Assembly: GCA_024195265.1 (NCBI GenBank)
Contig: JAJLRJ010000006.1
Span: forward strand, 21,428,023-21,492,022
Length of the DNA stretch: 64,000 bases
Direction: 5' to 3'
Source: Dendrophyllia cribrosa
Taxonomy: Eukaryota > Cnidaria > Anthozoa > Scleractinia > Dendrophylliidae
Of this stretch, positions 60,801-64,000 are shown one piece after another. Under the pieces are notes generated by a model. That model was not told where the DNA came from. It searched no databases and saw nothing but the letters and a program-made list of their open reading frames with translations. Each line of letters starts with the position of its first letter. Position 1 is the stretch's first letter. The position numbers and the translations under genes were made by a program.

Positions 60801-61299
60801 TGCCTTTAACCCCCTTGCAATAGAAGAGATGGTCGTTGAGAACCCGTTCTGAAGAAAAGGCTTGGAGACACCTGTCACAGTGATGCATACGGCGCCTTGC
60901 GTTGTACTCACTGTGTAAGAGCCTGCTCATGCTCTTTATATAACAATAATGTGAGGTGTGTGCATCTGTGAGCATCATCAGATTAATCCTTCGCAGATTG
61001 GGATTCTCTAACTCACTGACTCTGATTACAACCACCTTATTGTTCTGATATCCATAAAGGTTGATTGGAAGGTTGTTTTGTCGCTCAACCTTGGAAATCT
61101 GGCTCAATGGTGTTGGAAAATCAACTCCAGTGAAGTCTAGGTCATCATTAATGGGATAACTTCCTGGCCGGTCTGAATGCGCCTCGGCGGGGAACAATGC
61201 CGATCGCAGTGCCCAGCGAAGACAATGATTGTCTCTGTTCTTTACATTGATGATGGCCTGCTTTGACCTGAGTTTTGATGGTGTTGGGATAAATGTGCC
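57841..61299 (-). pseudogene. POLB: E2 family B DNA polymerase, lineage 2, interrupted and 5'-truncated
   Basis: The adintovirus/Polinton type with the usual N-terminal box (NHCLRWAL, ~61,230), an H-x-CYIK segment and C2HC finger (CDRC...H-x4-C, ~60,880-60,800). Exo I YADFES is at ~60,709; then DHCHITGKYRGAA (~59,985), exo II FHNLKGYDAH (~59,880), exo III YLETDVLLLADVF (~59,445), motif A LDANNLYG (~59,150), B NNSVFGKT (~58,650) and C TDTDSLL (~58,368). Broken by a ~163-bp insertion at 60,009-60,184 and cut near 61,299 by a BEL/Pao LTR. Another frame change lies beside the insertion. Motif wording differs throughout from E1's polymerase, so this is a different lineage, not a diverged copy. Confidence 0.9.
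60009..60184. mobile_element. Short insertion with 13-bp target duplication in the E2 polymerase
   Basis: CTCCCCACAGAAC occurs at 60,009-60,021 and 60,172-60,184. The 150 bp between are foreign to the gene and contain a repeated TACTGTAGCT word. A 10-15-bp duplication is typical of target-primed retroposition (SINE or truncated LINE), but there is no clear poly-A tail. Confidence 0.65.
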
Positions 61300-61656
61300 T
61301 GGACAAAAGGACTAATGAACTAGCGTTGCCCGGCTGAAATGTTTTGTTAATGTTATGTGTAACTTGTATCGTATCTACTTCAGATAAGTCTGGACAAAGG
61401 GACTAATGAACTAGCGTTGACATTTTGCTTAAAAAAAGATTGTCCAGTCGAAGGTGCCAACTCTCTAGTGTTAAAAGAAAAGCATTTAGGTTTTTCTAGT
61501 CAGTTTTTAGCATAAAAACCAACGTGGACAGAGGGACAAAATTCGTTTTCGGTGAATAATCTTCGGATAGTTTTTGGATATAGTTTCGAATATAGACATA
61601 GTTTTCGGTGTTGCTTGACAGTCATTGAATATAGGTCCTTCTCGTGGACATTTTCT
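61300..61656 (+). repeat. Probable 5' LTR of the BEL/Pao element
   Basis: Ends just before the primer-binding site. Contains the 30-base word beginning ctggacaaaaggactaatga twice (61,299 and 61,390). The left edge is taken where polymerase similarity stops. The 3' LTR is outside the window, so the boundaries are approximate. Confidence 0.6.
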
Positions 61657-61667
61657 TGGTAGCAGAG
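61657..61667 (+). promoter_or_regulatory. tRNA-iMet primer-binding site
   Basis: TGGTAGCAGAG pairs with the CCA-end of initiator tRNA-Met; placed one to three bases after the LTR and 17 nt before the gag start, as expected. Confidence 0.7.
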
Positions 61668-61683
61668 CGAGGTTTTAGCGGTC

Positions 61684-64000
61684 ATGTCAGTGATGAACGG
61701 CGAAGTAGCGAACGACGGCGATGAAGAGGCAACTAGCGGCGAAATCGAGGAGCGAATAGAGGACTTTAAGCAGGTCAAAGCTAGAGAGAAATCAGCCTTT
61801 ACTCGAATAAAGAACAAACTGCTTCGCATGGTAGATGAACAAGATTATCCAAGCCGAAGAGAGATAAAAAAAATGTGTCAGCAACTCAGCGATGCCCAGG
61901 AACGTGCCATGGAAACTATGAATCGTCTTTCAACGGAATACGCGCTCCTTAAGGACAGGGAGAAAAGGAAAAAGGTCGGCGAGGAGATGGATAAATTGGA
62001 GCTAGAATTTTCGGAAGCGAACGAGAAAGCACAAGAGTATTTAGATGCCCGTAAAGATGAGTTGTCGAGTCTGGCGACCGAAGCGTCAGAGAACACCCGT
62101 CGTCGTCGAATTATAGAAAGCGTGGCAAAGAAAAGCGCGGAACAAATTCAAAGGGACGAAACAAAGCGTAAAGAAGAAGTTGATGAGTGCAAAGAGACAT
62201 TACGGGAATTAAATCGTCATTACAAAGAGGCATTCGACTCAGGAGGTCGTGAATCTAGGAAAGAACCGTACGAAGAGCGAACGCTTGGTCGGGATATGTG
62301 GAATCAACTTAAGCGAGTTTCCATTCCAGTATTTAACGGCAACAAGAGAGCTTACGAAGGATGGAAAGCAGCGTTCATGGCGTGCGTTGATCAAGCACCG
62401 GCCACACCCGAGTACAAATTGCTTCAACTCCGACAGCATTTATCAGGAGAAGCCCTTAAGTTGGTGGAACCTTTAGGACATTCAGCTGCCGCTTACGACG
62501 CAGCAGTAGCTCTACTGGAACGCAAATTCGGCGGAGAAAGGCGAAAATTAGCATTGCGTCTCGAGGAGCTGGAAAACATCAAATCCCTTCGTCCGGGAAA
62601 CGCGGGAGACATCGAAAGATTTGCAGATTTATTGGACGTAACTATCGTAAACCTTAAAGAGGCTAATCGTCACGACGAACTCGGAAAAGGAACATTGTAT
62701 ATTACGCTATGCAAGAAACTGAACGAAGCGATGCTTGCCCAATACCATCGTTGGATTTTTGAGAACCGCCGCTGGGAGTCAGTTGAGACCCTTAAGGAAT
62801 TCGTCGTACAGGAAGCGGAATTTCAAACAGTAGCATCGGAGACCATTCGAGGAGTAACTTCGTCGAACAAGAGCGTTGATTCAAGACGTAATCGGAGTGA
62901 GAAGGCGTTCTTCGGGAATGCTCAGGATTCGGAAACTCAGAAATTTCGCCCTTGCAGAGTGTGCAAAGGACATCACGGAGTTTGGCGTTGTGACAGATTC
63001 AAAGAATTGCCAGTTCAAGAAAGATGGGATACCGCAAAACGCTTGAAGCTGTGTTTTCGCTGCCTAGGAGGAGACCACCGCGGTCAAGCGTGTATCAGAA
63101 GTAGAGAGTGTGGAATAAACGACTGCAAAGACAATCACAATAGACTCTTGCACGTAAGCAAAGAAAAAGCTCAAGCAGATCAAAGACTTCCGGTTGGGAC
63201 TGGACCAACAACAGGCACAAACGAGGCAGCTCATGGAATATCAAGCACTAAAAGTAAAACGGAACCTGAAAACGAAAAAGTGCCATTGGTTGTGTTACCC
63301 CCTCGGGAACCTGGTGACAAACAAGCAGAGAGATCACACACAACTACAACAGTAGAGGAAACACAATCAAGCTTTCTTGCTCTGCGAACAGTTCCTGTGA
63401 TTCTTAAAAATCGTAATCGTGCAATCAAAGTGAATGCCTTACTTGACGAAGCTTCAACCAAGACATACATAAATGCTGACGTGGCAAGTGAACTCGGACT
63501 TCAAGGAGATTCGCGGAGAGTGACTGTGAACGTTCTGAACGGTCAAACTGAAACGTTTGAGACTATGCCCGTTGATGTTGAACTCGAGAGTTTGGACGGC
63601 AGCGTGAACAAAACTCTCAGTGCATTCACTACCGAAAAGGTCACAGGAAACTTAGAGGCAATCGATTGGAGAAAGCATGCTAACAAGTGGCCACACCTGA
63701 GAGGAATCCAGTTCCCGAAACCTGGACCACAACCCCTGGTGGATATTTTAATAGGAGTTGATCACGTCGATCTGCACTATTCTTTCAAGGATGTCAAAGG
63801 AAGACTAGGCGAGCCAGTAGCCAGATTAACCCCCTTAGGATGGACGTGCGTGGGACCTGCCAACACCCAGAGAAGCGGAGACCTGCAGACCAATTTCACA
63901 CACACTTACTTTGTCAGAGAGCGGCAAGAAAACTCAGACGAGATAAGCGGCTTGCTTCGAAGATTCTGGGAAATCGAAAATTATGGGACATCAACAGAGT
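61684..64000 (+). CDS. BEL/Pao gag-protease polyprotein, partial (772+ codons)
   Basis: Open from ATG 61,684 to the window end with no stop. Order: a charged coiled-coil gag start (residues ~20-190), the BEL-type gag core (VSIPVFNGNKRAYEGWKAAF; LRQHLSGEALKLVEPLG; LERKFGG), Cys/His knuckles at ~420-490 (C-x2-C-x3-H-x4-C; C-x2-C-x4-H-x4-C; C-x4-C-x4-H), then the protease (LLDEASTKTYIN ~592; DILIGVDH; TPLGWTCVG). The catalytic triad reads Asp-Glu-Ala rather than Asp-Ser/Thr-Gly, which may weaken or alter the protease, or be a lineage feature. Reverse transcriptase lies beyond the window. Confidence 0.9.
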   Translation, partial: MSVMNGEVANDGDEEATSGEIEERIEDFKQVKAREKSAFTRIKNKLLRMVDEQDYPSRREIKKMCQQLSDAQERAMETMNRLSTEYALLKDREKRKKVGEEMDKLELEFSEANEKAQEYLDARKDELSSLATEASENTRRRRIIESVAKKSAEQIQRDETKRKEEVDECKETLRELNRHYKEAFDSGGRESRKEPYEERTLGRDMWNQLKRVSIPVFNGNKRAYEGWKAAFMACVDQAPATPEYKLLQLRQHLSGEALKLVEPLGHSAAAYDAAVALLERKFGGERRKLALRLEELENIKSLRPGNAGDIERFADLLDVTIVNLKEANRHDELGKGTLYITLCKKLNEAMLAQYHRWIFENRRWESVETLKEFVVQEAEFQTVASETIRGVTSSNKSVDSRRNRSEKAFFGNAQDSETQKFRPCRVCKGHHGVWRCDRFKELPVQERWDTAKRLKLCFRCLGGDHRGQACIRSRECGINDCKDNHNRLLHVSKEKAQADQRLPVGTGPTTGTNEAAHGISSTKSKTEPENEKVPLVVLPPREPGDKQAERSHTTTTVEETQSSFLALRTVPVILKNRNRAIKVNALLDEASTKTYINADVASELGLQGDSRRVTVNVLNGQTETFETMPVDVELESLDGSVNKTLSAFTTEKVTGNLEAIDWRKHANKWPHLRGIQFPKPGPQPLVDILIGVDHVDLHYSFKDVKGRLGEPVARLTPLGWTCVGPANTQRSGDLQTNFTHTYFVRERQENSDEISGLLRRFWEIENYGTSTE

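Larger units (their letters stand above)
44072..61299. mobile_element. Polinton/adintovirus-type element E2, inverted relative to E1, right end cut
   Basis: Gene order from 46,862 to 57,844 mirrors E1 from 34,979 to 23,940, with the same starts, spacings and promoters. Left end: a hairpin at 44,072-44,150, probably the TIR. Right end: the polymerase stops abruptly near 61,299 at a BEL/Pao LTR, so the second TIR is outside or lost. Differences from E1: another polymerase lineage, a YqaJ nuclease, no aspartic protease and no separate Cys-rich gene. Confidence 0.88.
61300..64000 (+). mobile_element. BEL/Pao LTR retrotransposon, 5' part (continues past the window)
   Basis: A probable 5' LTR of ~357 bp, then a primer-binding site TGGTAGCAGAG (61,657-61,667) complementary to the 3' end of initiator tRNA-Met, then a long gag-protease frame. 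It is inserted into the E2 polymerase in the opposite coding direction, so it is younger than E2. Confidence 0.85.

Overview
This is a gene-poor, transposon-rich stretch of animal nuclear DNA. The mixture of a Penelope-like retroelement, a BEL/Pao retroelement, many TTAA- and 8/9-bp-TSD DNA transposons, and two Polinton/adintovirus-type elements suggests an anthozoan cnidarian, probably a stony coral. That assignment is inference from repeat style. No host gene is convincingly visible apart from one candidate terminal exon at 15,309-15,413.

Layout. 1-19,920 is nested non-autonomous repeats: two TTAA transposons inserted side by side (1,461-5,879 and 5,884-6,540), a fold-back element (7,409-9,027), a third TTAA element (9,325-11,324), a broken Penelope-like element with its GIY-YIG domain (11,852-12,500), a tandemly duplicated 3' region ending in a perfect hammerhead ribozyme (14,942-14,984), and several hairpin or short mobile families. 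19,928-37,880 is an essentially complete Polinton (E1). 37,881-44,071 is repeat DNA with two RecQ-like helicase fragments. 44,072-61,299 is a second, inverted Polinton (E2), cut on the right by a BEL/Pao retrotransposon (61,300 to beyond 64,000).

The two Polintons share one nearly identical late (virion) block: a D,D35E integrase, four small membrane proteins, a packaging ATPase, a double-jelly-roll-type major capsid protein, a coiled-coil protein with a hydrophobic tail, a ~600-residue structural protein with a C-terminal anchor, a pair of related ~220-residue proteins and a helical membrane protein. The flanking early regions are quite different. E1 has one lineage of family B DNA polymerase, zinc-finger and Cys-rich genes and a retrotransposon-type (BEL/Pao-like) aspartic protease. 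E2 has a clearly different family B polymerase and a YqaJ-type nuclease. The exchange boundary on one side is the integrase stop codon. Both carry a VLTF3-like late transcription factor.

Two promoter classes are visible. Late genes have a TATATATACC-type box directly before the ATG; early genes have CCAATTGGAGAAATCC about 25-40 nt before the ATG. E1's terminal inverted repeats (TIRs) are themselves 126-bp self-complementary hairpins and carry an early promoter and start codon, so each end fires a gene inward: polymerase on the left, protease on the right. Both elements are decayed by scattered nonsense changes and frameshifts. No late gene that could be compared is broken in both copies, but both polymerases are broken. 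Readings are by eye; no database search was possible.
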